Below, piece by piece: positions 34,744 to 46,699 of a DNA stretch of 64,000 bases (positions are counted from its first letter, which is position 1; every line of letters starts with the position of its first letter). The position numbers and the translations under genes are program-made. The notes under the pieces were generated by a model. The model had not been told where the DNA came from, did no database searches, and saw nothing but the letters and a program-made list of their open reading frames with translations. Source of the stretch: Acheta domesticus (taxonomy: Eukaryota > Arthropoda > Insecta > Orthoptera > Gryllidae); assembly GCA_031308135.1 (NCBI GenBank), contig JAHLJT010009436.1, positions 158,391,302-158,455,301 on the forward strand, given 5' to 3'.

Positions 34744-35420
34744 TTATCTCATTATCACTTGCAAAGTGCTGCCGGCAAGAAATTTCTTGAGATGAGCCAG
34801 CGAAATGAAGTTGGGTGGAGACAGGTCCGGACGGCAAGGAGGGCGACAGAATTGCTCCCAGCGAAGTGAATCGAGCAGAGCCGTCGTTACGCGTGTGGCG
34901 GTATGCGGTCGCGCGTTGGTGTGGGCGAATACAACACCAGAAGACAGCGTTCCACCACTTTCCTTCTGTATCGCCCGCCGTAACTTCTTCGATGTCTCAC
35001 AGTAAGCTGTTCCGAAGATTGTTGCGCCTTGTTCCATTCTGTCCACTAATGTAATGCTATGACAGTCCCAAAACACGCTGCTCATATTTTTTTTTCTTGA
35101 AGAACAAGTTGCTTTCTTGGGTTCAGGGGAACCAGTATGCCGCCATTTCAGGGGCCGTCGCTTTCAAGTATGTCGTAAAAATCCATATTTCAACGCCTGT
35201 GACAATCCTTTACAAAATATTATTTTTTTGTGTCGCATAAAACTGCAAAAACTCCGAGATTGGTCCGATGAGATTTTGTTTTTGAATGTCCTTTGTGTTT
35301 TCGGTATCCCTTGCGCACACAATTTTTGTAGTAGTGCATATGTTCAGCCACAATTTCGTGTAATGAAGATCGTGAAATATTTTGAAAATGCGTTTCCAGA
35401 TTAGAAAACATGGTTCGCAT
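34744..35420 (-). pseudogene. Mariner transposase pseudogene, catalytic residues lost
   Basis: The 113-codon frame from 35085 to 34744 contains mariner signatures: SVFWDCHS, LVDRMEQG, YCETSKKLRRAI, NARPHTA, RWEQF..PP, PDLSPP and HLKKFL. Upstream frames (35086-35420) give IVTG.E.W and QKQ...SEFLQFYA in shifted phases, with a stop just before IVTG. All three metal-binding aspartates are changed. TGDE reads TGVE (GTT at 35192-35194), HDNA reads HTNA (codon 34918-34920), and the final PSD reads PPN (codon 34810-34812). Spacing between the last two is 35 residues instead of the family's 34. The helix-turn-helix region and both terminal repeats are not seen. It cannot be functional. Confidence 0.9.
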
Positions 35421-35461
35421 ATTAGAACCAACTTGTTCGTCGAGGCAGGAGTCGTAGTCAA

Positions 35462-36175
35462 AGACGGACGTTCCCGGGTCTCTCGTTCGCCGACCTTTTC
35501 CCTTCCTTCCTTAAATACCCTAATCCTAGATCTTCACACATCGCTTTATATCTGTGTGTTTATTTATCTGGCGATAAATTTCACAAAGACGATTATTTTT
35601 CGCATTTAAAAACTTGATAACTTCTTTCATTTCACATATGTCGAGCCGATCAATTGTTTTAAACATGGTTACTGGCAAGCAATGACTTCACACGTTAATG
35701 CATTCCTATAAAATGGCTAGGCTACTTCGTTCTTGAGTTGGAGGAAGCAACTACGTATGCGTGGCCGACGTGCTCTCAGATACGCGCAAAAACTATTTGT
35801 TTTCTGGATACGGGTGTGTGAAGTTTAGAAATATTAATCTTGATAAAAACCGGCCGTTGAAAACAAAACCGCCTATTCTGAAATATTCTTCAGACCATCT
35901 AATTCTTCTATTCTTTATTTTTGTAGTTTAATTTTCGGAAATTATAAGGAATATGTACTTGGCACTAATCCGCTTGTGCATTGCGTTTAGAAGCAGGGTC
36001 ATTCACGCTATCAAATTAGTACATCGATCGCTTCTGCGAACCTTCGTTCTACTCTCGACGCGCGTGTGCGCTACTTCTCGTCAACACGACTCTTGATGCC
36101 TTCTAGCACCGGCCGCGAGTGAAGACCAATCGACATTTTCCAGATACTACCTCTCTCGCGCCACTTCCCCAGCAC
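35462..36175. other. AT-rich stretch without a recognised gene
   Basis: Nothing recognisable. Confidence 0.45.
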
Positions 36176-36179
36176 TCCG

Positions 36180-36560
36180 CGTGACGTCAGCCGCGCGCCG
36201 AGTTATTTGGCGGCCCCGTCCAGCCCGGCTGCCACCGCGTCCTTCGCGGCCACCTCGGCCCGCGGCGGCAGGCAGATTCGGCTACACGGAGGGACCGCGC
36301 GCTGAGTTATCGACCGCCTCTTCCTCCTCCTCCTCCTCCTCCACTGCCTCTTCCGCCGCCGCCGCTCTGGTGCGCTGCCATCTGGGGGCGCGCCAGGCGC
36401 ACCAGCGAAACGTTCGCCGACTCGTCCGGCGCGGGGGCGGTGGAGGTGGCGGGGGCGCGGATGGCAGCGGGGGCGGTGGTGGCGGTGGTGGTGGTGAAGG
36501 TGCATGTGGAGATGGAGGTGGGTGGCGCTGAAGGTGGTGGTGGTGGTGGTGGTGGTGGGA
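36180..36560. other. CpG island with (TCC)n and (GGT)n runs
   Basis: It begins with a perfect TGACGTCA (36182-36189). It then holds GC-rich DNA, a (TCC)n tract near 36320-36345, GGCGG-rich sequence, and GGT/GGC trinucleotide runs to about 36560. Frames are homopolymeric (Ser, Gly, His, Thr) and not called. Confidence 0.65.
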
Positions 36561-37199
36561 TGTAAAGATGGAGGAAGCATTGGCGTTGGCAGAGAGTCGG
36601 AGATGGCTGTGACATTCGTGGTGGCGACTGGGACGCATATCGTATCATGACTGTGTATGGCTTGTTGCGATGGCATTGGTAGAAACGACAGATGAGATGA
36701 TGGAGGAGGCTAGGGGAGATGAGGGAAAGGTTTTGTAGGGTGTCGGGTTGAGTAATGTTCAAGACGGTGGCATTAGAACTCCTAATGTCTGTCGAAGGTC
36801 ACGGCTGTAATACGCGCGGAACTTAGAGGACGATAACTGCGTTTGTGGTGATAGAGGGGCGGAAGCGAGCACCAGTAATTGCGCGGAGTCACAATTTTGG
36901 AATGCAGCGGCGCCCAGCATGGTGGCGGACATAACCGAGACCTCAGGACACATTGGTGTTCATGATGGGGACGAGTGTGGCAGATTTTTAAGCATCAGCA
37001 GTTGCTGATTTTTAAGCGTCAACAGATCTACTAGATGGTTGGTTGCAACATTAGCGAAAGCAGTGGTCAAACTGCGTTGTGGTAATAGAGGCGGTGACTG
37101 GCCTGGACTGCTGCACACGATGGCCGTTGCGCTAGCAAATGGACGCAGTTGCCTATTAAGTACAGTGAAAGGCCGGGAGATATCCAAGCGAGATGTGGG

Positions 37200-37400
37200 A
37201 GGCGCTGTGGCGACAAGGCCAAGAGCAGCCGTGACGCGTGGAAGAGCGAGGGCCCGTGGGGCTGCTTCCACGGCGCGTGCCACCGGCTGCTGGCCGCCGG
37301 GGCGCCTGGGGGGACGGGGGTCGCGAGGGGGCAGGGCTTCCGGTGGGAGCGAAGCGAAGCACGTGGCTGCTCGTTCGCCAGCTCTACCACCGCCGTCAGC
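37200..37400. other. CpG-rich block
   Basis: A GC-rich block without a recognisable gene, merging on its right into the CAC/CAT repeat. Confidence 0.45.
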
Positions 37401-37680
37401 ATCACCACCCCCACCACTCGTCCATCACGTCCACCACAAAAACCATCACCATCACGTCCATCACCGAGCCGCCTCCACTACCATCGCCATCACGACTCCT
37501 GCCACTCCTCCACCTCCTCACCATCACCACCATTACCAAAACAGTCGTCACCATCCTCTCCATAGCCGAGCCACTGTCATCATCACACCTCCTCCAGCAC
37601 CAGTACCACCACCATCACGACTCCGGTCACTCCTCCACCACCACGCAAATTATCACCATCATCTTCATCACTGATCCCCT
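37390..37680. repeat. CACCAT-type low-complexity repeat
   Basis: Imperfect CACCAC/CATCAC/CACCAT units cover nearly 300 bp. They give His/Ser/Thr-rich frames on the plus strand that should not be read as protein. Confidence 0.8.
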
Positions 37681-37939
37681 TCACTGCCTTCTCCAGCACC
37701 GCTCTCGCCGCGCCTTCTCCATGTCCGCCGCCACCGCCGTCCTCCGCGGGCCTATATTTACGCCCCTGCGCCCACGCTCCATAATTGGGCTATTTGTGTA
37801 GAGGCGCGCCCCGCCGCTCGGTCTGTGCGTTGGGCGTTGCATGGGGCTCCTTTGTGAGCGACATGCACTCGGCCGGCCCGATCAGCCGGAAGGGTTTTGT
37901 TCTTCTGCAAGTGCCGCTCTTCTGCATGGGTACTTCTCA

Positions 37940-38370
37940 ATGACGCGCTCGTGAATGACTGTGGAGAGAAGGAGGCGTTGTTGGTGCATGCTGTGAGTCT
38001 GGGAAGATGAGGGTCAACGTGTTTGTAATCGATTGTGTTCGGATGATTTCTGTGTAAAAAGATGGTATTCTTTGGGAAGACGGCTTTTCCGAAGGGTACG
38101 AATTACCTCGTGGGTGTCAGTATGTTTGTTGAGCAAAGATGTACTAATTTTTAAATTTCAAAATGTGTAAATCGCCATTAAAAGCACCTAGTAGGCTACT
38201 TTATCTGCCATATTTCTTGTACAATTTTCTTCCGTTGTAATTCATACTTCATCACCCTGTCCACCTCCCATGGAAAATTCTCCAGTGATTATTTATTGTT
38301 CATATATACACTGATAAGCCAAACATTAATTTTTGTATGAGAGTTATAACCTCTAATATTTTTCTTCTTC
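37940..38370. other. Non-coding stretch
   Basis: Nothing recognisable. Confidence 0.4.
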
Positions 38371-38379
38371 TTTGGTTCT

Positions 38380-38725
38380 GTTCTTCCATAGACAGAAATT
38401 AGATGACCCATCTAGACGACTCCACAGTATTATCTTCATGATGGGTTTTCTTGGGATGATACAATCAGGATAATTTCCCCGTTGTTTTCCCTGACGGTAC
38501 TGAATGAAGTGACAGGGTGGTGATGAGCGGTGAGACGACCATCATCCTAGATGGTGGGAGGTGGAAGAGAATCATGGCCTTTTTCAACCATCGCAGCATT
38601 CGCTTTATGACCGAGGGAAACAACAAAAAACCCCGTCCAGGATGGCCCGGCCCGGTCATCGAACCTGGATCTCCCGACTGGAGAGACGCGCGCTACGCAT
38701 TGAGCCACTTCGCTCAGTCCTCTAA
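38380..38725 (-). mobile_element. tRNA-derived SINE, family 2
   Basis: On the minus strand a tRNA-like head (AGTGGCTCAATGCGTAGCGC, then CCAGGTTCGATGACCG) is followed by a body containing GACGGGGTTTTTTGTTGTTT, CCTCGGTCATAAAGCGAATG and AAAAAGGCCATGATTCTCTT. This body resembles a widespread arthropod SINE-associated segment (TTCCCTTGGTCACAAAGCGAATG and similar), as far as I can recall; no search was run. The head is not a full tRNA, and the downstream sequence makes a tRNA gene unlikely. The 3' end is approximate. Confidence 0.6.
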
Positions 38726-39081
38726 TAGTGAAGACAATCAAAACAAAAATTATAATTGAAACATAATTTAATAAGAGCCACAACGTTTCGCGACCTAATG
38801 TGGCCGTATCATCAGATCATCTGTCACCAAGCAGTTAAAAAAATAAAAAAAGTTTCCTTCCTCGTAAAAATTTTAATTTGAAACACCAGTGCTAAGAGCA
38901 AATTAACTATTAAAATGACGCATTGCTTGCAAAACAACGTAAGACGCCATTCTTGTTAAGTGGATGTCTTAGAAGGGGTTTCTGGTGCAGTAGGGGCCCT
39001 CCATCAGCGGCTAGAGTGAGCGCTGCCTGTTCGTCCGGCACCGGACCGTGCGTAGACAGATCGGAGCGGAGCGGATTCAAC

Positions 39082-39104
39082 CGCTGTCCGGAGGAGAATT
39101 CTAG
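39082..39104. repeat. Conserved 23-bp dispersed motif, copy 2
   Basis: Differs from 27015-27037 at one base. The surrounding 39000-39300 is GC-richer than its flanks and ends in ordinary sequence. It may belong to a longer diverged repeat. Confidence 0.5.
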
Positions 39105-39532
39105 AAGCCTCCGGTGCTTTTCGGATGATTATGTCGATGTGTCTTTGTTCGACATCAAGAATGCCGGATCATTGCCTTTAACAAACAGGCCAAGGATGCG
39201 TCTTCATTTTCGCCTCCTACCCTTCCCATACATCAACATACACACACGCCCGCTTTCATTCACTATAGAACGAGAAGTACGGTGATACCCGTTGTGAGAT
39301 TAGAACGTGTGTTATAGGGTTTTGTCGCGTCGAGGAAGGACATCAGAAAGGGAGAAACCCGCCAACCGACGTGGCTTCGTGTTACACTAGACGTCGCGTT
39401 CTAGAAGGGACGAAATCCACCACCTGACGGGATATATCATGTTCAGTTCGTCCGAAGCGTTCAACAGTTTAGGAAACTAATTTTAGGGTATTACTAGAAA
39501 TTAAGAGAGTTAACTAAGAATAGTAGGATATA

Positions 39533-40083
39533 CACGATGTCCGGGGAGGAATCGTCGAAACATTCGATAATAAGCTCGTAAGACAATTCTAAGCATATTT
39601 TGGCTAATACACTACGTTGATATTCCGAATGGTTGAGCCTCAATGACCACTCAAAGGTTGGTTTGAAAAAATGATTTCTGGGCAATACTTTGCATAATGA
39701 AGCATATAAACACTCCAGAAACATGTAAATTGTTTATTATTTACAAAAGAAATTAGTATATTTGCTCAGACAGAAAAATTAAGCAAGAAATAAAAAAGTC
39801 GAATTGTGTAAATTGGGTGCTTTTTTTATTTCTCGCTTAATTTTTCTTTCTGAATAAATATATTCATTTCCTTTGTAAATAATAAACAATTTATGTTTCT
39901 GAAGTGTTTCTATTCTTCTATAATGCAAATTGTTGCCTATAAATACATTTTTCAAACCAACTTCGAGTGATAATTGCGGCTCAACCATTCGGAATATCCT
40001 AGTAGTTTATTGGACAAAATATGCCTAGAATTGTCTTAAGAGCTCATTATCGATGTTTCGACGTTTCCTCCACGGATACCCTG
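39533..40083. mobile_element. Mariner-type foldback MITE, copy B
   Basis: The ends match copy A (2306-3923): GATGTCCGGGGAGGA on the left, mirrored at the right, with TA on each side (39531-39532 and 40084-40085). The interior is a long palindrome around 39715-39905: AAACACTCCAGAAACATGTA and AGACAGAAAAATTAAGC are answered by their complements. It is uninterrupted at the position where copy A carries the Harbinger element, reading ATATGCCTAGAATTG there. Confidence 0.85.
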
Positions 40084-40859
40084 TATAGCGATGCGATAAT
40101 TCTTTGTATTGTGAAGTGAGGTATTGTGCATTGCTGAGCAGACAAATAACGAAGGAAGTTATTTAAGGATTATAGTGAAGTCTAGTGCAGTGTGGTCTTA
40201 ATTGTATAAATATTCAGTGCGGAGTTAAATTACAGAAGTTTCTTTTTCTTAATGTAACTTAATGTTTTATGATTTCTGTCAGTTTATAGATTATTGTTGT
40301 TGTTATTATTATTGTTTCACCATTATTTTTATTGTACCATCATTATTTAATTTGCATGTTAGTTATTTTACCTTATTTATGTAATTAGGTGCTACCTGGT
40401 TTTATCCAATTGCAATGTAAATAAATTTGTCTTATCTTATTCAAAGGACAAATGGCCAAAGGAGTTGACGCGCCCGGAAACAAGAAATATAACTTGTCTT
40501 TAGAAAAAATGTTATAAACTTCTAATGCAGAGCGAACGACAATGATTACTTTTTCCCAATGAATAAGTAATGGGAAAAATCGTATTATAGGGTAACAAAC
40601 GTAATATTTGTCCCTGAAACACAGGCAACCCCGCAAGCACATGTGTTCCGCGTGCACTTCACATTTCCTCCATTGCGTCAGAACGCATCCTGCGGAACAC
40701 ATAAACGTAAGGAGTTACCTAGTACCCAGGCGCAAAAGTCGCATGTGTAACAACTCCGTTATATGGAACTTTCCGCTATATATTCATTGACACAAGGTTT
40801 CCATTTGTGACACTTCTACATGGTCTAGCACTTTTTAACATTTATTTTGAGATGCTGTG

Positions 40860-41064
40860 AGCTATCTCTCTCTCCCCTTCTCCGTCCCCTCTCATTCCAC
40901 ATGTCTCCCCCTCTCTGTCTCTGTCTCTCTTTGTCTCGCCCTGTCTTTATCTCTCTATCTCACCCTGTCTCTGTCTTTCCCTCTCTCTCTCTCTCTCTCT
41001 GTGTCTCTCTTTCTCTAGTTGTATCTCCTTCTCTAGTTTTCTCTTTCCCTCTTCCTTTCTCTCT

Positions 41065-41106
<42 letters not shown>

Positions 41107-41115
41107 CTGTCTCTC
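40860..41115. repeat. CT-rich microsatellite
   Basis: Imperfect CTCTGTCT/CTCTCTTT units, with a pure (CT)n run at about 41062-41103. Confidence 0.9.
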
Positions 41116-41139
41116 TGTGTCTATCGAATGGATATCCAG

Positions 41140-41290
41140 TGGGGTTGGCCGCGGTGTGCGCGGTGCTTAATTCGTCTCCGCCGAGGGCCGACTTCCGGCC
41201 GCGCCTGCGTCACGGCGGTTGCGCCCGCTTCCCGCCCCTCGCGCCAGCCTGAACGCCCGCCCACTTGTCTGCGCAAAGAAATACGGCGCG
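41140..41290. other. Small CpG-rich block
   Basis: A short GC-rich segment directly after the CT repeat. No gene is recognised. Confidence 0.4.
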
Positions 41291-41829
41291 CCTTTACGAG
41301 GTGCAGTAAATGTTCATTGGTTCGTAATTTAACGGGCTGCTCTGGGATGAATTCTTGTTTTCGGGGTGAGGGATGTATTTTACGAGTTTTCCATTCAGTA
41401 ACAATTTCTTCCCATGGGTTTTTCCAAATTTTAAAATATTTCTTCGAACAAGCTGAAATTATTGTTTTCAAAACTTTCTTTGCTAAATAATTTTCGTTTT
41501 TTGTGTGATTATTATCAATTTTATTCAGAGAACACACAATGTATTTAGATCGTCTTCTTTGGATGAGCATCCGATCAACCCAGAAAAGTCTAACAATTCC
41601 CACTGGTCATAAAATGTTCACATTCCTCTTTTTCTAGAACTCTGGGGCATAGAATATCATGTTTACTTTGTAATTTCGTTTCATCTCGTAACTGCTCTTC
41701 TATTCATTTTTTGTATCCAATAAATATTACTTACCGGAATGGGCATGTCAGCAATCCTTCATTTCACGTAAGAATTTTGTTTGCAAAAACCACGTGAGTG
41801 ACAGATTACTTTTTACCCAAAAAAATCCC

Positions 41830-42080
41830 TTGAAGCCGTCAGCGCCTATCAGCGCGAGGGCTCAGGGTGACGTCTTCTTCGCGACGCGACGCAGAAAAAG
41901 TAGGAGGCAGTGGTGGCGGCGGCGGGGGGGGGCGCTGTCGCGTCCCCTGAGCTGCTTTTGCAGCCGCGCGCCCTCCTCTTCCCTCGCCCGCCCCGCCCCA
42001 CCCCCGCCACGCCCCGCCACGCCGCTGCAGAAGCCACCTGGCCCCAGCAACGCGGCGGGAGCTGGGATTGCCATTAAATC
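41830..42080. other. CpG-rich block
   Basis: A GC-rich segment with GGCGGCGGCGGGGGGG and CCCCGCCACGCC motifs. Frames are compositional. Confidence 0.5.
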
Positions 42081-42205
42081 CAAGGCTCTTTGCACCGAAA
42101 GGTAGAAATGCAAAACAAGGTCAGTATGGAAGTATGTTTCATAGGTAATAGGATTTGTGGGATGGTAGAGAAGCGTTGTTTTTGGACCAAAAATATTTTC
42201 ATGGA

Positions 42206-42269
42206 AATTGTATAATAATTATTATTATTATTATTATTATTATTATTGTTGTTGTTGTTATTATTATTC
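42206..42269. repeat. (ATT)n/(GTT)n tract at the 3' end of the LINE
   Basis: Reading on the minus strand, the retrotransposon ends into (AAT)n with an (AAC)n patch. The same arrangement ends the partial copy at 46475-46690. The tract is therefore the element's tail, the target repeat, or both. Confidence 0.85.
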
Positions 42270-45200
42270 CTCTAAATAACGACTAAAGATGTTATGTGTC
42301 GGCTGAATATAAAATCTACTCCAGGTTGCAACCAGTAGATCTAGGGACTGTCGGTGCCTCTACAATACTTTGCGCAAAATGTGGGCTGTTCCAAATAAAG
42401 CGATTTCTTGCACTTCCCAGTCTTTTGAATTACCTGGAAGTTTAGACAAGTTCTTACACAAATTTTGTGGAATAAATCTCCGATAACAATCGGGACGATC
42501 TGTGCTTTTAAACCCCACATTCGGCTGATCTCGATTTCCAAACTCTTCTATTCAAGACGTTTTTCTGCCTCCTTGGTAACGACGTTTTGATCGCAAGGTA
42601 CAGCAACATCGACAAGTAAACTCGATTTGTTCTCCAAATCCCGGATGACTATATCCGGTTTGTTTGCCGCTATCGTGCGATCAGTTTGAATTTGTTGGTC
42701 GTACAATATCGTACACAATCCAACAGACGTCACCGGTTTCGGCGAGTTTTCATACCACTTGGGGCATGTGTTCGGAACTTCGAGGGCGGTACAGATCTGC
42801 CAGTGGAGGTAGCTACACACCCTGTCATGTCTTTTCAAGTATTCGGTCTTTGCTAGGATTGGACAAGCTGAGACAATATGATCAATGGTTTCTACATGTT
42901 CTTGACAAATGCAGCATTTATCATCTTGGGAAATTTTGAGAACCGCTTTATCATAATGTCGTGTTTTCAAGGCCTGATCTTGGGCAGCTATTACAAGTTC
43001 TTCCGATTCTGGCTTCATTCTTCCCCTTTTAAGCCACATAAATGATTGATCTTTATTGATCTGCACCTTGTCATTCGTTTCAAATATTGTCCGTGGAGTG
43101 GTTTGTCTCTCCATGATTTCTTTAACTATTTTTTGTGTCTCAAATTCCATGTTAAGTAGTATTAGAAGTTCAGTGTCTCTGTCATTCTGGAGTGTCTTGC
43201 ATAGTCTTGTTCGCAATGCTTCTTGCTACACTTACAATGCCTCTGTTTCCCATTCTTCGGTCAGATTTCATGACCAGCCTCATCAGTGGGTCATCTTGAT
43301 GGCTGACTACATACTTTCCCATCCCGGTTATTGCATTGAGCCAAGAGGCTTCAATTTGTCTCAGGCCTCTTCCTCCTTCCTTACGTGACACATAAAGTCT
43401 ATGTACATCAGCCCGGGGGTGGGCAACGTGATGCATTGTAAGCAGTTTTCTGGTTTTTCGATCCATGATGCGAATTTCCTGCTCAGTCCAGTCTACTAGT
43501 CCGAAACTGTATTCGGCTACAGGCACCGCAAAACTACCTATTGCTGATATTTTATTCCTTGAGTTTAGAGCGGACAGCAGGACAAGTCTCACTCTTCTAT
43601 AATACTCCTTGCAAATTTTCTCTTTCATTGTGTCGTTCTAGATGGTCTCAAATTCTTCAATGCCCAGATATTTGTAAGTTTTACCTGGCTCAAGGTCTTG
43701 AATGACGGTGTGTCTATCAACTTCAGTGTTCTCTGACGTGGTCATTTTGCCTCTTTTTAAGTTGGCTTTTGCACACTTGTCAAGACCAAACTTCATGCAG
43801 ATGTCATTGCTAAAATTATTGATGATAGACAGCATTTGGGAGAGAATCGCTTCATTCTTAGCAAACACTTTAAAATCAACCATGTAAAATAGTGATACAG
43901 GCCTTTCATCACCATGGAGCTTGTAACCAAAGTCAGTTTGCGACAACTGTCTAGATAGCGGGATCAAACTAATGCAAAACAGCAGAGGGGATAGTGAATC
44001 TACTTGAAAAATTCCCCTGTTAATCTACTTCTGGTTTCTACTACTTCCCTTTCCGCTGTGGATTAGTAACCTGGTACTCCACGACTTCATACTAGCCTTG
44101 CAAAACTCAACAAGTCTAGAATGAAATCGATAGATCTCCAGGGTCTTTAAAATCCAATCGTGTGGTATATTGTCAAAGGCCTTCTGGTGGTCAATCCAAG
44201 CCATGCTTAAATTACGTTTTTGTTTCTTTACATCATTCAAAAGTATTTTATTCAGAAGCAAGATTTCCTTACAGCCATAGGAACCTTTACGACATACTTT
44301 CAATTCAACTGGCAACAGATGGATGGTTCTTCTCTAGATGTCTATACATTTTGTTAGCTATGGCTGCAGTTATTAGTTTGTACATTACTGACAGACAAGT
44401 AATTGGCCTGTAGTTCGTCCCCAAAGAGCTGTCTCCCGCTTTGGGTAGGAAATACGTGATGCCGCGAGTGAGCCATTCGGGGATTTCCTGAGGGTTTTCG
44501 AAAATTTTATTAACAGCCTTTGATAGATGAGAATGTAATGCTGTTCATTTCTTAATCCAATAATTCTGGATCTTATCAACCCCGGGGGATTTCCAGTTTC
44601 CCATGTTCTTCATTGTTTGGCATAGGCTCTTCCGAGAACCCTTGAACATGTTGCACTGTTTCCACGAGTTCATTGGCAGCATCAATTTCCGATTGGAGCC
44701 ACGATGCACCTTTTTTGTAAGATCTGTGTTCCTCTCAGTTTCTTGCCCAAAATGTTTCGACGTCATCTTTTGAAGGAGGGGCAGCATTGCCATTCGTTGT
44801 TTGAGTCAAACTGCGATAGAATCTCTTCGCGTCTGTTTCAAACAACCGGTTGTGTACACGGAAATCTTCTCTACATTTGTACAGTCTTATTCGTTCAGCA
44901 CATGCTTGGATTTTCTGTTTAGCTTTTCAGCTACCATTAGCCTTGTTGTGTCATTTTCAATTATATATTGTTGTTCAACATGGAGTATTTTTGTTGAACT
45001 TTATACGCGTGGTTTGACTTAGAAGATGCCTCGGCTACGAGAGATATTTCACGCCGTGTGTCGGCTATCCGTTTCTTAATTCTTTTCGTCCATGGAGATA
45101 TGGAGCTTTTTACTCGGTCTGGCTGTTGGCCATGGTGTTCTAGGCTGGCCCCAAAATACTAGATATCCAGTTGCATACACGATGTGATTGATTACAGTAA

Positions 45201-46402
45201 TATCTAGATGTCTACTTGAGGTCTGTACAACCTCATTTAAGACAGAATTCGCTGTTTCTATCACTCACTTAGCTTTAGTATTTTCTTAAATTCTCCTCAA
45301 CGGTGCACGAGATTCGAATGGAAGTAGACGAACTCGTTCTATCTCGCGTCGGAGGACGTCCCGCATCATGTCCTCATCGTGTGACTCATGGCCAGATTAA
45401 TTTTCACCACTGTCGGATGTTTCATTTGGAAGAGATGAACCTTCAAGGGGATCATCGTTTTCAGGGATATTAGATGGTTCTAAATGTTCATGTGGATAGT
45501 TTGATCGAAGAACATACTCCGCGTTTCTCTGAATGTCAGCAAGTTGTTCTGTTGTGAATTTTCCACTGCTGAGTATATATCGTCGTTCACTGGCAAGCTT
45601 CTTTGAGTCGAGGGTAGGTCTCATATCTGGGTTCCGCTCTCTCCATATCTTAAAAACTTCTATTTCTGAGCCCACATTTTTCGCTTTTGCATAGTAAAAG
45701 CACCACATCACTTCCTTTAATTCATCTCGTGTCCATCTATGACGATGGCTTCGAAGCTACTGCCGGCTCTGGGTCCCTGGGACTAACATCCGTGGGATGG
45801 CAAGACGTCGACAAGGTGACACTAGCTCGGTTTCTGAGCAGGTATGGGGCATTGGTTGAACAAGGCACGTTAAGATTCATTACATGGCTTGTTCAATCCA
45901 TTTGCTCATTGGTTTCAAGTGAAGATTCGCAGGTAGCAAGTTTAAGTTCACAGATCTCGCTTAACCTTTGTTTCCTGCCATCCGTTACTGCGACCCATAG
46001 TGGCCTCGGGGCATCCCCCCGCAGGGCCCAGCAAGGGGTCCCTCCGCTCGCCAGTCGGCATTACTAAACCCTACGTGATTTTCGCTGACTTCTGAAGGTA
46101 GCCTCCTTCGCTGGCTAATGCAAGGTTCGGGCCTCCACTCTAATCAGTGGCCTGGTGTGCCAACCCAATTTCTCTCCTGTACCCTCCATGGGCCGATAAC
46201 AGGAAGTCCAAAGGTTCGTGACCCTTCCCTCTCTACTTACTTCCCACTCTTCTCAAAATGGAGTTACTTCTTCGTCGGATCCCTCACCTTCAACCTATTC
46301 AGCAAGGGAAGCTCTTCCAGTAGCTAGGCTACCAATGACATAGCTCTCAGGCTCATGGGGGTACTCAAGCTCCACTACCAACTGCAAGGTCGGTGTACTC
46401 CC
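42270..46402 (-). pseudogene. R4/Dong-type (REL-endonuclease) non-LTR retrotransposon, decayed
   Basis: Minus-strand frames together spell one large ORF in several phases. In order they are: an N-terminal region (FKIWRERNPDMRPTLDSKKL, 45397-45730); NWKSPGVDKIQNYWIK (about 44545-44610); LPKAG..NYRPITCLS (about 44400-44460); reverse transcriptase motif A AWIDHQKAFD (about 44170-44205); the YxDD box as FYMVDFK (43870-43890); a post-RT region RKTRKLLTMHH..HPRADVHRLY (about 43390-43470); a zinc knuckle C-x2-C-x8-H-x4-C (about 42860-42916); and a restriction-like endonuclease segment KPD...LVDVAVP (about 42600-42661). The original stop is probably at 42360. Many frameshifts and stops, plus Asp-to-Val in the YxDD box (codon 43878-43880), make it inactive. 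The RT-then-endonuclease order and single ORF fit R4/Dong-like elements. Confidence 0.9.
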
Positions 46403-46410
46403 TAGGTGGA

Positions 46411-46456
<46 letters not shown>

Positions 46457-46476
46457 GTTGTTGTTGTTGTTGTTCC
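46411..46476. repeat. (ATT)n/(GTT)n tract upstream of the LINE
   Basis: About 15 ATT units followed by GTT units. It joins the 5' end of the LINE (minus strand) to the tail of the partial copy beyond. It is both the target of the first element and the tail of the second. Confidence 0.88.
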
Positions 46477-46690
46477 TTTATATCACGACTAAAGATGTTA
46501 TGAGTCGGCTGAATATAAAATGTACTTCAGGTTGCAACCAGCTACCTTAGAAGCAGATCTAGGGACTGTCGGTGCCTCTGCAATATTTTGCGCAAAACGT
46601 GAGCTGTTGCAAATAAAGCAATTTCTTGCAGCTCTCAGTCCTTTGAATGATGTGGAAGTTTATCCAGTTCTTACACACTTCTATTATTAA
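46475..46690 (-). mobile_element. Second R4/Dong-like copy, 5'-truncated
   Basis: This stretch repeats 42270-42465 nearly base for base (CGACTAAAGATGTTATG, GTCGGCTGAATATAAAAT, GATCTAGGGACTGTCGGTGC, TTTGCGCAAAA). It therefore holds the last part of the coding region, the 3' UTR and the tail of the same family in the same orientation. It stops near 46690, as expected for a 5'-truncated insertion. It has an insertion of about 9 bases (CTACCTTAG-like) relative to the other copy. Confidence 0.88.
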
Positions 46691-46699
46691 TATTACTTA

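Noticed and set aside
38637..38720. Possible tRNA gene on the minus strand
   Set aside because: A and B boxes are present, but the cloverleaf is incomplete and a SINE body follows.
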